Of a stretch of 64,000 nucleotides of DNA, positions 52,656 through 62,025 are shown piece after piece. Position numbers and translations under genes: made by a program. This DNA is from JBBRDU01 sp038203615. Its GTDB lineage: Bacteria > Verrucomicrobiota > Verrucomicrobiia > Chthoniobacterales > UBA10450. The notes beneath the pieces were generated by a model that saw only the letters and a program-made list of their open reading frames with translations, made no database searches and was not told where the DNA came from. The stretch covers positions 1 through 64,000 of the forward strand of contig JBBRDU010000002.1 of the NCBI GenBank assembly GCA_038203615.1, written 5' to 3'. The stretch's first letter is position 1; each line of letters opens with the position of its first letter.

Positions 52656-55600
52656 AACACGTTTTCCAACACCCGCCCGAATCGGATACCGGCAAACGCT
52701 ACTGGCGCGGCGTCGGAGAACTCAGTGATACACCGGAGTTTCACGACTGGTTGGAGCGCGAGTTCCCGGCCGGGACGGCCGAATTGAAAGACGACGAATG
52801 GTCGCGTCGCGGTTTCCTCAAGTTAATGGGCGGGTCCATGGCGCTGGCCGGATTTGGTTTGAACAGTTGCCGCCGGCCCGAGGCGCATCTGGTTCCTTTT
52901 ACGAAGAGCGCCGAGTGGACCATCCCGGGCAAGGCACTCTATTATGCGACCGCCATGCCCCGCCGGAACGGCGCGCTTCCGCTCATCGCCACGACCGTGG
53001 ATGGCCGTCCCATCAAGATGGAAGGCAACCCTCTCCATCCTTCCAGTGGCGGCGCCACGGACGTTTTTGCGCAGGCCTCGATCCTTGATTTGTACGACCC
53101 GACACGGTCCCGGAATTTCCTGAACAAGGGCAAGCCGGCCGATCGCGCCGCTTTTGATGCATATATAGAGAAGCTGCGCGGTCAGTGGGCCGTCGACGGG
53201 GGAGCGGGTCTCGCCTTTTTGGTGGAGGAGCTGCATTCGCCCACGCGAGAAAGATTGCGGACCGAATTGGAACGCACTTATCCAGCCATGCGCTGGTGCG
53301 TTTACGATGCCGCCTCGTCGGATGCTCCGCTGGTCGCCACTCAAACCGCTTTCGGTGCGAACACGCGCCTCCTGCCGCGGCTCGATCGCGCCGATGTGGT
53401 ACTCGCCCTGGACAGCGATTTCCTGGATTGCGGGGAAGGGGATGTGGCCGGGGTGCGGGCCTTCACCTCGCGGCGTCGCATTACTGAAGCGAAAGAGTCG
53501 ATGAACCGGCTTTATGTGGTGGAGAATCGATTCTCTCTCACCGGTTCGATGGCGGACCATCGGTTGCGTTGCCCGGCCAGTCAGATTCCGGCCTTCACGT
53601 TCGCGCTGGCGCGCCAGATCGCGGACGCCACCACCGACGCGGGCCTCTCCGCCATTCTGGCGACCTTACCTCATGCCACCGGGAGCGCCGGCTTCGACGA
53701 ACAATGGATCACGGAAGCGGCCCGGGATCTCGTGGCCCGCAGCGGCACCAGCCTGGTTTTGGCCGGCGCGAACCAGCCGGTCGTGGTGCAACTGCTGGTC
53801 TACGGCATCAATTCGGCCCTCAAAAATATCGGGACGACACTGTTACTCCGGGATTTTGCGCGCAATCCGCGCACGCTCAGCCTGCTCCAGCTGGCGGCTG
53901 AGATCATGGCTGGGCGCGTCAAACAGCTTTTCATTTTTGGGGGCGACCCGGTTTACAATGCGTTGCGCGACCTGGCCCAGGATCCGGAGTCCCGGCAGCC
54001 CCTCGATTGGGCGGATCTGCAGAAGAAAGTTCCGGAGGTTATCCGGCTCGGCTACCACGAGGATGCTACCTCCGCCTTGAGTCTCTGGCATGCGCCCCTG
54101 GCCCATTATCTGGAAAGCTGGGGCGATGCGCTGACCGCGGACGGAAGTTACCTGGCCGTTCAGCCCATGATCATGCCGCTCTTCGGCGGTCTCTCCGAAA
54201 TAGAGCTCATCAACATGTTGCTCGATGGCCCGAAGACCGATGGCCCCGAGCTCGTGCAGGAAACGTTTCGCGCTTCGGGCGCTCCGGGAGATTTCCAGAC
54301 AGCCTGGTCCAATTTCCTGCATGATGGATTTGCCGCGCACGTGCCGGCGCACGACCGCAGCGCTGCTCTCAACACCGCTGCGGCTGGCTCCCTCGGGCAG
54401 AAATTGTGGGCGCCCGCGCCCGTTCCCACCCCGGAATCGCCCGAGATCGTTTTTGTGCGGAGTTATTCGATCGACGACGGCCGCTACAGTAATAACGGCT
54501 GGCTCCAGGAATTGCCCGATCCAGTGACCAAGCTCACCTGGGATAATGCGGCGCTCGTTAGTCCGAACATGGCGCGGCATCTCGGAGTCGAGACCGGCGA
54601 CGTGCTTCGCATCTCCGTGACCGACGTGGCCAGGGATGCAAAGGGAGAACAGGCCCGGCGTGAACTCGTCATCGCGGCCTTGATCGCGCCCGGTCATGTC
54701 GACAATTCGATCACCATCTCACTCGGTTACGGCCGCAAGATGCCCGGTTTCGCTTCGTTGCCCTATGCCGGCGGCGCCGTGGAAGATTCACCCATGGCGG
54801 CGGACCAGGTTGGGTTCAACGCCTATTTCCTACGCACCGTTTTCAATCCGCATTTCATCGTGGCCGACGGGAAAGCGGTGGAAAGCGTCAAGGTTGAAAA
54901 GACCGGGGCCAAGTACGCGCTGGCCGTCACGCAGGAGCATTGGAGCATCGAAGGCCGCGGACTGGTGCGCGAGGCGACGCTCGATCGTTACCGCGAAGAC
55001 AAGGATTTCGTAAAAAGGATTGCGGGCGACGACGAGTTGCCGGAAAAACTTCCGACCCTCTACACCCATCCGCCCTTGGACGCGGCGCAGCAGTGGGGCA
55101 TGGCGGTGGACCTGAACGTCTGCACCGGGTGCAGCGCCTGCGTCATTGCCTGCCAGGCTGAAAACAACATCCCGGTCGTGGGCAAATTGCAGGTTGGCCA
55201 CGGACGCTCCATGCACTGGATTCGGATTGACCGCTACTTTGCCAGTGAGAAGGGCTTCAATCAGGACCGGCGCGAATGGCCCGAGGATCCGGAAATGGTG
55301 CACGAGCCCATGATGTGTCAGCACTGCGAGAACGCGCCCTGCGAGACGGTCTGCCCGGTCAACGCCACCATCCATAGCGAGGATGGCCTCAACGTCATGG
55401 CCTACAACCGTTGCATCGGCACGCGCTATTGCGCGAATAACTGCCCCTTCAAGGTGCGCCGCTTCAATTTCTTTGATTACAATCAGCGCCCTGTCGGCAA
55501 AAAGAAGATCGCGGGCGCCTTCGGCACCTACCACGAGTATCTCGGACCGCTCACGACCAAGGGCGCGCCCGACATCGTGAAGTTGCAGAAGAATCCGAAC

Positions 55601-56044
55601 GTGACCGTGCGCATGCGCGGCATCATGGAAAAATGCAGCTACTGCGTGCAGCGCATCGAGGAGGCCAAGATTGCCGCACATGTGCGGGCCGGCGCTTCCG
55701 GCGCGACCCTCATCCCGCGCGATTCCTTTACCAGCGCCTGCGCCCAGGCTTGCCCAAGCGAGGCGATTGTTTTCGGCGATATCGCCGATCCGGAAAGCCG
55801 CGTCTCCAAAATGAAGGCGCAGGATCGAAACTATCGACTTTTGCAGTATCTTAACGTCAAAACCCGCACCAGCTATCTGGCGCGCATCCGGAATCCGAAT
55901 CCGAAGATGCCGGACGCGCAAAAGATTGCGGTGGCCAGCCCGGCGGAAAAAGTGAGCACCGAGAACGTGAAGCACGAATCCGAAGCGCCACCCAATCCGG
56001 GAAAGCTCGCGCCCTCCGGAGAACAACCACCGGTCCATCCCTGA
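52652..56044 (+). CDS. actB: Alternative complex III subunit ActB (molybdopterin-like + Fe-S fusion)
   Basis: 1130 residues from ATG 52652. An RRGFLKLMGG twin-arginine-like motif (about residue 53) is followed by a hydrophobic stretch ending in Cys, so it is exported and probably lipid-anchored. Residues about 75-760 resemble the molybdopterin oxidoreductase fold, which in ActB carries no cofactor. Residues about 800-1080 form an NrfC/HybA-like ferredoxin domain with CTGCSACVIAC, CQHCENAPCETVCP, CIGTRYCANNCP and CSYC/CAQACP clusters. It passes electrons between the ActA hemes and the quinol site. The tail is disordered. Confidence 0.93.
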   Translation: MKHVFQHPPESDTGKRYWRGVGELSDTPEFHDWLEREFPAGTAELKDDEWSRRGFLKLMGGSMALAGFGLNSCRRPEAHLVPFTKSAEWTIPGKALYYATAMPRRNGALPLIATTVDGRPIKMEGNPLHPSSGGATDVFAQASILDLYDPTRSRNFLNKGKPADRAAFDAYIEKLRGQWAVDGGAGLAFLVEELHSPTRERLRTELERTYPAMRWCVYDAASSDAPLVATQTAFGANTRLLPRLDRADVVLALDSDFLDCGEGDVAGVRAFTSRRRITEAKESMNRLYVVENRFSLTGSMADHRLRCPASQIPAFTFALARQIADATTDAGLSAILATLPHATGSAGFDEQWITEAARDLVARSGTSLVLAGANQPVVVQLLVYGINSALKNIGTTLLLRDFARNPRTLSLLQLAAEIMAGRVKQLFIFGGDPVYNALRDLAQDPESRQPLDWADLQKKVPEVIRLGYHEDATSALSLWHAPLAHYLESWGDALTADGSYLAVQPMIMPLFGGLSEIELINMLLDGPKTDGPELVQETFRASGAPGDFQTAWSNFLHDGFAAHVPAHDRSAALNTAAAGSLGQKLWAPAPVPTPESPEIVFVRSYSIDDGRYSNNGWLQELPDPVTKLTWDNAALVSPNMARHLGVETGDVLRISVTDVARDAKGEQARRELVIAALIAPGHVDNSITISLGYGRKMPGFASLPYAGGAVEDSPMAADQVGFNAYFLRTVFNPHFIVADGKAVESVKVEKTGAKYALAVTQEHWSIEGRGLVREATLDRYREDKDFVKRIAGDDELPEKLPTLYTHPPLDAAQQWGMAVDLNVCTGCSACVIACQAENNIPVVGKLQVGHGRSMHWIRIDRYFASEKGFNQDRREWPEDPEMVHEPMMCQHCENAPCETVCPVNATIHSEDGLNVMAYNRCIGTRYCANNCPFKVRRFNFFDYNQRPVGKKKIAGAFGTYHEYLGPLTTKGAPDIVKLQKNPNVTVRMRGIMEKCSYCVQRIEEAKIAAHVRAGASGATLIPRDSFTSACAQACPSEAIVFGDIADPESRVSKMKAQDRNYRLLQYLNVKTRTSYLARIRNPNPKMPDAQKIAVASPAEKVSTENVKHESEAPPNPGKLAPSGEQPPVHP

Positions 56045-56052
56045 CTGAAGAA

Positions 56053-57516
56053 ATGGATAGCGCTCCCACAGCTCCAGACGTGATGGCCGACGAGGCTTCC
56101 AGTTCGGTCGAGCAACCGCTCCGGCGCATTCCGCTTGTCTTAAATAAGCGGAACTTCAGCTGGTTGACCGAACGCATTTCCGGCGTGGTGGAACAGCCGG
56201 CTCCGCGCTGGTGGTGGGTCACATTTGCCATCACCGCCACCATTGCCGCCATCGGCCTGTTCTGTCTCGGGTATCAAATCTCGACCGGCGTCGGCACGTG
56301 GGGATTGAATCACCCGGTCGGCTGGGCCTGGGACATTACCAACTTCGTTTTCTGGATCGGTATCGGCCACGCCGGCACCCTCATCTCTGCCATCTTGTTT
56401 CTGCTCCACCAGAAATGGCGCACCTCCATCAATCGCGCCGCCGAAGCCATGACGCTCTGCGCGGTAATGTGCGCCGCCATTTTCCCTGGCATTCACGTGG
56501 GCCGCGTCTGGATGGCCTGGTTCCTCGCGCCCATCCCGAATAACTACGGGATCTGGCCGAACTTCCGCAGCCCCCTCATGTGGGACGTGTTCGCGGTCTC
56601 GACCTATTTCGCCGTCTCCGTGCTTTTCTGGTACACCGGGCTGGTACCGGACCTGGCCACGTTGCGCGATCGCGCCACCACCAAGATCAAGAAATTCCTC
56701 TTCGGGATTTTCGCGCTGGGCTGGCGCGGATCGAACCGCAACTGGCGCCATTACGAAATGGCCTATCTGCTTCTGGCTGGTCTTTCCACCCCGCTCGTCT
56801 TGTCCGTGCACAGCGTGGTTTCGTTCGACTTCGCCACCTCCGTCATTCCCACCTGGCACAGCACCATCTTCCCGCCCTACTTCGTGGCCGGCGCGATCTT
56901 CGGCGGGTTCGCCATGGTTCTGACCCTGATGTTGCCGGCCCGCGCCATCTTCAAGTTGCACGACATCATTACGCCGCAGCACGTCGACAAGATGGCCAAG
57001 ATCATTTTGTTGACCGGTTCCTTTGTCACCTACGCCTACGCCATGGAATTTTTCGTGGCCTGGTACAGCGGGAATCAGTACGAGAAGTTTGCCTTCTACA
57101 ATCGCATCCTCGGTCCCTACTGGTGGTACTGGTGGGTCGGCATGTTTTTCTGCAATTTCGTGACGCCGCAACTCTTCTGGTTCAAATGGTCGCGCCGCAA
57201 TGTCTACGTTGTTTACTTCGTCTGCATGTGCGTGAACGCCGGCCTGTGGTACGAGCGTTTCATTTTTATCGTGGGCGGTTTGCATCGCGATTTCCTGCCG
57301 TCCTCGTGGGGAATTTTTCACGCCACCTGGGTCGATATCTGGACCTTTATCGGCACGTTCGGGATCTTTACTTCCCTCTTTCTCCTCTTCATCCGCTTTC
57401 TCCCGATGATCGCCATGAGTGAGATCAAGATCGTTCTGCCCGAGGCGGACCCGCATCATCACGGCACGGCCGCGGACCATCATCCCGTGGCGGCCGGCGG
57501 AGAGGAGCGCACATGA
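56053..57516 (+). CDS. actC: Alternative complex III subunit ActC (NrfD-like quinol-binding membrane subunit)
   Basis: 487 residues with about ten membrane helices of the NrfD/PsrC type. The soluble start (to about 50) is followed by WGLNHPVGWAWDITNFVFWIGIGHAGTLISAILFL, a conserved quinol-site region (split as WGLNHPVGWAWDI and TNFVFWIGIGHAG), and later SVVSFDFATSVIPTWHST. ActC oxidises menaquinol and hands electrons to ActB. The stop overlaps the actD start (ATGA at 57513-57516). Confidence 0.93.
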   Translation: MDSAPTAPDVMADEASSSVEQPLRRIPLVLNKRNFSWLTERISGVVEQPAPRWWWVTFAITATIAAIGLFCLGYQISTGVGTWGLNHPVGWAWDITNFVFWIGIGHAGTLISAILFLLHQKWRTSINRAAEAMTLCAVMCAAIFPGIHVGRVWMAWFLAPIPNNYGIWPNFRSPLMWDVFAVSTYFAVSVLFWYTGLVPDLATLRDRATTKIKKFLFGIFALGWRGSNRNWRHYEMAYLLLAGLSTPLVLSVHSVVSFDFATSVIPTWHSTIFPPYFVAGAIFGGFAMVLTLMLPARAIFKLHDIITPQHVDKMAKIILLTGSFVTYAYAMEFFVAWYSGNQYEKFAFYNRILGPYWWYWWVGMFFCNFVTPQLFWFKWSRRNVYVVYFVCMCVNAGLWYERFIFIVGGLHRDFLPSSWGIFHATWVDIWTFIGTFGIFTSLFLLFIRFLPMIAMSEIKIVLPEADPHHHGTAADHHPVAAGGEERT

Positions 57517-58067
57517 GAACGCCCTCCGGTCACAAGGTTTACGCCATGGCGGCGGAGTATCCGAGTCCCGCGGCGCTCTACGAAGCGGCCAAGATTGTGC
57601 GCGACGCTGGGTTCAAGCGCTGGGATGTGTATTCGCCTTTCCCCATTCATGGAATGGACGAAGCCATGGGCCTCGGCAAATCGTGGCTCAGCGCGGTCGT
57701 GCTCATCGGCGGCATCACCGGGCTGCTCACCGCCGCCGTGCTCGAGTTCGGCCCATCCTGGATCATTTACCCGATGATCGTGCACGGGAAGCCGTATGAC
57801 TGGCGCACCGTGCCGGCGTTTTTCCCAATCATGTTCGAGATGACCGTACTTTTCTCCGCCTTCGCGGCCTTCTTTGCCTGGATCATCATGAACGGTTTGC
57901 CGCGTTGGCATCATCCCATCTTCAACTGGGAGAGGTTCAGCCGCGCTACCAACGACGGATTTTTCCTGGCCATTGAAGCGCGCGATTCGCGTTTCACCGA
58001 GATGGAGGCCCGCGAAATTCTCGAGCGCAGCGGCGGCCAGCATATCACCATCGTGCACGAAGACTGA
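57513..58067 (+). CDS. actD: Alternative complex III subunit ActD (DUF3341)
   Basis: 184 residues. Cytosolic N-terminal part (YPSPAALYEAAKIVRDAGF, RWDVYSPFPIHGMDEAMGL), two membrane helices (about 58-80 and 100-130) and a C-terminal tail ending in GQHITIVHED. It matches DUF3341 ActD, a structural subunit of ACIII. It overlaps actC and is followed after 2 bases by actE. Confidence 0.92.
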   Translation: MRTPSGHKVYAMAAEYPSPAALYEAAKIVRDAGFKRWDVYSPFPIHGMDEAMGLGKSWLSAVVLIGGITGLLTAAVLEFGPSWIIYPMIVHGKPYDWRTVPAFFPIMFEMTVLFSAFAAFFAWIIMNGLPRWHHPIFNWERFSRATNDGFFLAIEARDSRFTEMEAREILERSGGQHITIVHED

Positions 58068-58069
58068 TT

Positions 58070-58762
58070 ATGTTGCGCGGCTTCTTTCTCATTTTTATCC
58101 TCGGTGGCGTCGCCCTCGTCGCCATCTTTGGCTTCCGCGGGCAAAAAAGCACCGGAAGCCCGATCGAAGTTTTCCCGGACATGGTGCGCCAGCCCAAGGT
58201 CCGGGCTCAGGCTCCATCTGGTTTCTTTGCTGATGGCCGCGGCGCTCGTTCGCCCATCACCGGCACGGTGCCGATCGGCTACGAAATGCCGAAACCGGAA
58301 ACGATGGCTGCTCCGGCCGCACCGATGGAGGTCCCGGCGCCGCGCCAGCGCCTCGCCTTCAGTGAAGGGACTGATTACTACAATACCGGCAAGATGACCC
58401 AGCAGTGGGGGGCCGGTCTGCCGGTCGAGGTCACGCCCGCCTTGATGCAGCGGGGGCGCGAGCGCTTCAATATCACCTGTGCCATGTGCCACGGGGCCAC
58501 CGCCGCCGGCAACGGAGTCACTAAACAGTACGGCCTAACGACAATTGTAACCCTACAGGACGATCGCATTCGCAAAATGGCCGACGGCGAAATTTTTAAC
58601 ACCATCACCAACGGCAAGAACACGATGATGCCGTACGGCTCCAACCTTTCGGTGAATGACCGTTGGGCCATTATCGCGTATCTGCGCGCTTTGCAGCGCA
58701 GCCAGAACGCCACCCTTGCCGATGTGCCGGAGGAGCAGCGCGCCGCGTTGGACAAGAAATGA
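58070..58762 (+). CDS. actE: Alternative complex III subunit ActE, monoheme cytochrome c
   Basis: 230 residues. A hydrophobic N-terminus (about 4-22) serves as anchor or signal. The cytochrome domain has one CxxCH at Cys137, Cys140, His141 (TCAMCHGATAAGNG), with a probable axial Met in the NTMMPYG segment. It is the likely exit point for electrons from ACIII. The actF start overlaps its stop (ATGA at 58759-58762). Confidence 0.9.
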   Translation: MLRGFFLIFILGGVALVAIFGFRGQKSTGSPIEVFPDMVRQPKVRAQAPSGFFADGRGARSPITGTVPIGYEMPKPETMAAPAAPMEVPAPRQRLAFSEGTDYYNTGKMTQQWGAGLPVEVTPALMQRGRERFNITCAMCHGATAAGNGVTKQYGLTTIVTLQDDRIRKMADGEIFNTITNGKNTMMPYGSNLSVNDRWAIIAYLRALQRSQNATLADVPEEQRAALDKK

Positions 58763-59961
58763 GCGAACGTTCTCAATCATTGCCGCGCCCGGAAGGCGAA
58801 TATTTTGAGAGTACTCGTTTCGCCGGTCTGTCCGTCCTCCTGGGCGGGGTCGCTTTTGTCGCCCTCGTTCTCTCGGTGGTGGGCGCTTATGTTGAGCCGC
58901 AGCAGTTCGCTTTCTCCTGGCTCTTTGCCTTTGCTGTTTTCTTCACCCTCTGCGCCGGTTGTTTCTTCTGGACGCTGGTGCACCACGCCACCGACGCGGA
59001 ATGGTCGGTCGTCGTGCGCCGCCAGTTGGAGAACATTGCGTCGCTCCTGGCCGCCCTGGCCTTGTTGTTCATTCCCGTCCTGCTGCTTCGCCATCATCTT
59101 TACGGGTGGATGACCGTCCCGGTCGGGCAGGACCCGGTGCTGGATGCCAAGCGGGCGTATCTGAACTGGGATTTCTTCCTCGCCCGCGCGCTCATCACTT
59201 TTCTCTTCTTCATCGTCGCGTCGCAATTGCTGCGGCGTTATTCCATCCGGCAGGACAGCGATGGCAACCCGCGCTTCACCTTGAAGATGCGCAAGGTCAC
59301 TTTTATCAGCCTCCCGCTTTTTGCCCTCTGCCTGAGCTTTGGCGCGTGTGACTGGCTCATGAGCCTGAACTACAAATGGTTCTCCACCATGTGGGCCGTT
59401 TACATTTTCGCGGGCGCCGCCGGAAGTTCCATGTCGTTGCTTGTCCTCGTCATCACGGCCTTGCGCCGGGCCGGTTATCTGAAAGATCTCGTCACGCTCG
59501 AGCATTACCACGTCATGGGAAAATGGATGCTCGCCTTCAGCGTGTTCTGGGCCTACATCGGCTTCAGCCAGTACATGCTCATCTGGTACGCGAACATTCC
59601 GGAAGAGACGCAATACTTCCTGGCCCGGAATACCGAGAGCTGGTGGACCCTCAGCATGATTCTCGTCTTCGGACGATTCTTCGGGCCGTTCGGAATTCTG
59701 CTTCTCCGCTCGATCAAGAAACGGCCGCACCAGCTTTGCTGGCTGGCTGGCTGGATCGTTGGCATGCAGACCCTCGACATGTACGTCATCGTCATGCCCG
59801 CCTTCCACGGCAGCGGCGTGCATGTCAGCATCTGGGATTTCGTCTCGCTCATCGCCATCGGCGCCACCCTCGCTTTCTTGTACCTGCGCGTGGTCCGGCG
59901 CCCATCGCTCTTCCCCGTGCGCGACCCGCGCCTGATGGAGTCGCTCAAACTGGTGAATTAA
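58759..59961 (+). CDS. actF: Alternative complex III subunit ActF (second NrfD-like subunit)
   Basis: 400 residues from ATG 58759. About ten membrane helices, with CDWLMSLNYKWFSTMWAVY and HYHVMGKWMLAFSVFWAYIGFSQYMLIWYANIPEET (split here as HVMGKWMLAFSVFWAYI and QYMLIWYANIPEET) matching ActF/NrfD-like subunits. It lies opposite ActC in the complex and may form a proton path. It is followed without a gap by the small membrane protein. Confidence 0.92.
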   Translation: MSERSQSLPRPEGEYFESTRFAGLSVLLGGVAFVALVLSVVGAYVEPQQFAFSWLFAFAVFFTLCAGCFFWTLVHHATDAEWSVVVRRQLENIASLLAALALLFIPVLLLRHHLYGWMTVPVGQDPVLDAKRAYLNWDFFLARALITFLFFIVASQLLRRYSIRQDSDGNPRFTLKMRKVTFISLPLFALCLSFGACDWLMSLNYKWFSTMWAVYIFAGAAGSSMSLLVLVITALRRAGYLKDLVTLEHYHVMGKWMLAFSVFWAYIGFSQYMLIWYANIPEETQYFLARNTESWWTLSMILVFGRFFGPFGILLLRSIKKRPHQLCWLAGWIVGMQTLDMYVIVMPAFHGSGVHVSIWDFVSLIAIGATLAFLYLRVVRRPSLFPVRDPRLMESLKLVN

Positions 59962-60498
59962 ATGGCCGAAGCACAATCACTTCGACAGGTTGCTCAATCG
60001 CGCGCGCCGCTCTCGGCCTGGCTCGGAATCCTTCTCTTGTTCATGCTCTTCGGAGTCATCGTCCTGGCGGTCGTTGGCCCATCCGTCCGGACGGATCAGT
60101 ACGAACAGACCCGCGCGAAGAAACGTGCCGATATTCTGAAGGGATTACGCGAAGAAGATGCCAAAACGTTGACCTCCTATAGCTGGGTGGATAAAGCCAA
60201 GGGCTCGGCTCACATCCCGATCGAACGCGCCATGCGGTTGACCATGGCGGAGCTGGCTCAAAAAAAACCGGCGGCCGCCTATCCGATCGCCACGCCGCCG
60301 CCAGCACCCGCGGCCCCGGCCGCCGCGGCCACGAATCCGCCCGGAGCGAAACCAGCCACGCCGCCCGTGGCTGCCTCGACTCCTCCGGCCGCCCCCGCGC
60401 CGCCCAGTGCCAAGCCCGCGGCCAGCCCGCCGGGCCCGCCTAACCAATCCGCGCCTGGCACTCCGCTGCCGGTCGCGGGTAAATCGCCCACCCCTTGA
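59962..60498 (+). CDS. Small membrane protein with Ala/Pro-rich tail in the act-cco operon
   Basis: 178 residues. One membrane helix (about 20-43) is followed by a short domain with YEQTRAKKRADILKGLREED and a STPPAAPAPP-type low-complexity tail (from about 110). The ATG follows the actF stop directly. I do not recognise a named family. It probably belongs to the complex built by this operon; the tail suggests a flexible periplasmic tether. Confidence 0.6.
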   Translation: MAEAQSLRQVAQSRAPLSAWLGILLLFMLFGVIVLAVVGPSVRTDQYEQTRAKKRADILKGLREEDAKTLTSYSWVDKAKGSAHIPIERAMRLTMAELAQKKPAAAYPIATPPPAPAAPAAAATNPPGAKPATPPVAASTPPAAPAPPSAKPAASPPGPPNQSAPGTPLPVAGKSPTP

Positions 60499-60537
60499 TG
60501 GATCGCCTCGACATGACGCCGATGTTGCTCACACCTT

Positions 60538-62025
60538 ATGGATGCCGCTGAAGTTCCACTAAAGGCGCCGGCGTTTTCTGCGGATGTCCCGACCAGTGAG
60601 GTCGAGCAGGTGGAGCGCGCCTTGATCGATGCTTCCACGCGTCTGCCCGTGTTGATGTTCTACACGTCCGCTCTTGTCTGGCTCCTCATCGGCACGTTCG
60701 CGGCCGTGCTCGATTCGTTAAAACTGCACTCTCCAGATTTGTTAGGCAACGTGAGCTTTCTCACGTGGGGTCGTGTCCATCCCGCGCACATGAACATCAT
60801 GGTTTATGGCTGGGCCTCCATGGCCGGCATGGGCACCGCCATCTGGTTGATGGCTCGCCTCTGTCGCACCGTTTTGCGTTATCCACTTCTTCTCGTGGTC
60901 GGAGCCGCTTTCTGGAATCTGGGTGTCCTTCTGGGGGTCGGCGCGATCATGGCCGGCGATAGCACCGGCTATGCGTGGCTCGAGTTTCCACCCTACGCTT
61001 CCCTCATTCTTTTCGTGGCCTACTCGATGATTATGTCGTGGGCCGTGCTCATGTTCCGTTTTCGGCGCGGGGAGCAGATCTACATCACGCAATGGTATTT
61101 GATCGGCGCTTTCTTGTGGTTCCCCTGGCTCTACAGCGCCGCGCAATTAATGCTTTTCGCTGTGCCGGTGCAGGGGGTGATGCAGGCTGCGGTTAACTGG
61201 TGGTTCGCCAATAATCTTCTCTTTCTCTGGTTCGGCGCCATCGCCTTGGGAACGGCTTATTACATGATCCCGAAAGTGATCGGGCGCCCGGTTTACAGTT
61301 ATCACCTGGCCACCATCGGTTTCTGGACCTACGCGCTCTTTTCCAGTTGGACCGGCATGCAACGCCTGATCGACGGACCGTTCCCAGCCTGGATGATTAC
61401 GGCCAGCATCGCGGCCACGATCCTCACGATTATCCCGGTCGCGACGGTCGGACTGAACCATCACATGACCATGGCGGGCAATTTCCAACTGATGCGGTAT
61501 AGCCCCACCTTGCGCTTCACCGTCTTCGGCGCCATGTCCTACACGGTATTCAGCGCCGTCGGCCTGTTGATTTCATTGCGCTCGGTGGCGCGCTACGTCC
61601 ACTTCACCGAAGCGAGCGCGGCCTATACGCAGCTCGGACTTTATGCTTTCTACAGCATGATCATTTTCGGCTCGATGTACTATATCGTCCCGCGCCTGGT
61701 TGGCCTTGAGTGGCGATATGGTTCGCTCATTAAGCTCCATTTCTGGGCGGCGGCTTATGGCATCGGACTGATGACTTTGATGCTGCTGGGCGGTGGTTTT
61801 GTGCAGGGATCGAATATGAATGATCCATCGATTGCCTTTATCGAGAGCAACCAATCCATCCTGCCCTATCTGCGCGGCGCTACCCTCGCCGAGCTGCTCC
61901 TGCTGGTCGCACACGGCGTTTTCGCGTTTCATTTTGGCCTCATGCTCTTCGGCTTGGGCCGGACGGCGAGCGTGCCCACATTTTTGAATCCCATGGAAGA
62001 GGAAGAGGCAGAGCCGGTCTTATGA
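60538..62025 (+). CDS. ccoN: CcoN-like heme-copper oxidase subunit I lacking CuB and heme b3 ligands
   Basis: 495 residues, about 12 membrane helices, clearly homologous to cbb3 subunit I (GRVHPAHMNIMVYGW; IGRPVYSYHLATIGFW). Ungapped alignment to known CcoN shows the catalytic ligands gone: the WWYGHN histidine is Asn225 (WWFANN), the tandem HH is Gln275-Arg276 (GMQRL), and the GHVHSG histidines are Tyr363 and Gln365 (AYTQLG). Only the helix 2 His84 remains. A new His pair, His308-His309 (NHHMTM), appears in helix 8. Oxygen reduction in the normal way is not expected. It overlaps the ccoO-like gene start by 4 bases. Confidence 0.85.
   Translation: MDAAEVPLKAPAFSADVPTSEVEQVERALIDASTRLPVLMFYTSALVWLLIGTFAAVLDSLKLHSPDLLGNVSFLTWGRVHPAHMNIMVYGWASMAGMGTAIWLMARLCRTVLRYPLLLVVGAAFWNLGVLLGVGAIMAGDSTGYAWLEFPPYASLILFVAYSMIMSWAVLMFRFRRGEQIYITQWYLIGAFLWFPWLYSAAQLMLFAVPVQGVMQAAVNWWFANNLLFLWFGAIALGTAYYMIPKVIGRPVYSYHLATIGFWTYALFSSWTGMQRLIDGPFPAWMITASIAATILTIIPVATVGLNHHMTMAGNFQLMRYSPTLRFTVFGAMSYTVFSAVGLLISLRSVARYVHFTEASAAYTQLGLYAFYSMIIFGSMYYIVPRLVGLEWRYGSLIKLHFWAAAYGIGLMTLMLLGGGFVQGSNMNDPSIAFIESNQSILPYLRGATLAELLLLVAHGVFAFHFGLMLFGLGRTASVPTFLNPMEEEEAEPVL

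Noticed and set aside
56140..57483. A long minus-strand ORF (447 codons) opposite actC
   Set aside because: It is a shadow of the high third-position G+C of actC; the translation is repetitive and Glu/Gly/His-rich.
58777..59976. A 399-codon minus-strand ORF opposite actF
   Set aside because: Same reason: charged low-complexity shadow of a real membrane-protein gene.
264..60750. Recurrent gcctaac / gttaggc heptamer in and between genes
   Set aside because: About ten copies in 64 kb is near the number expected by chance at this base composition, and most lie in ordinary codons.
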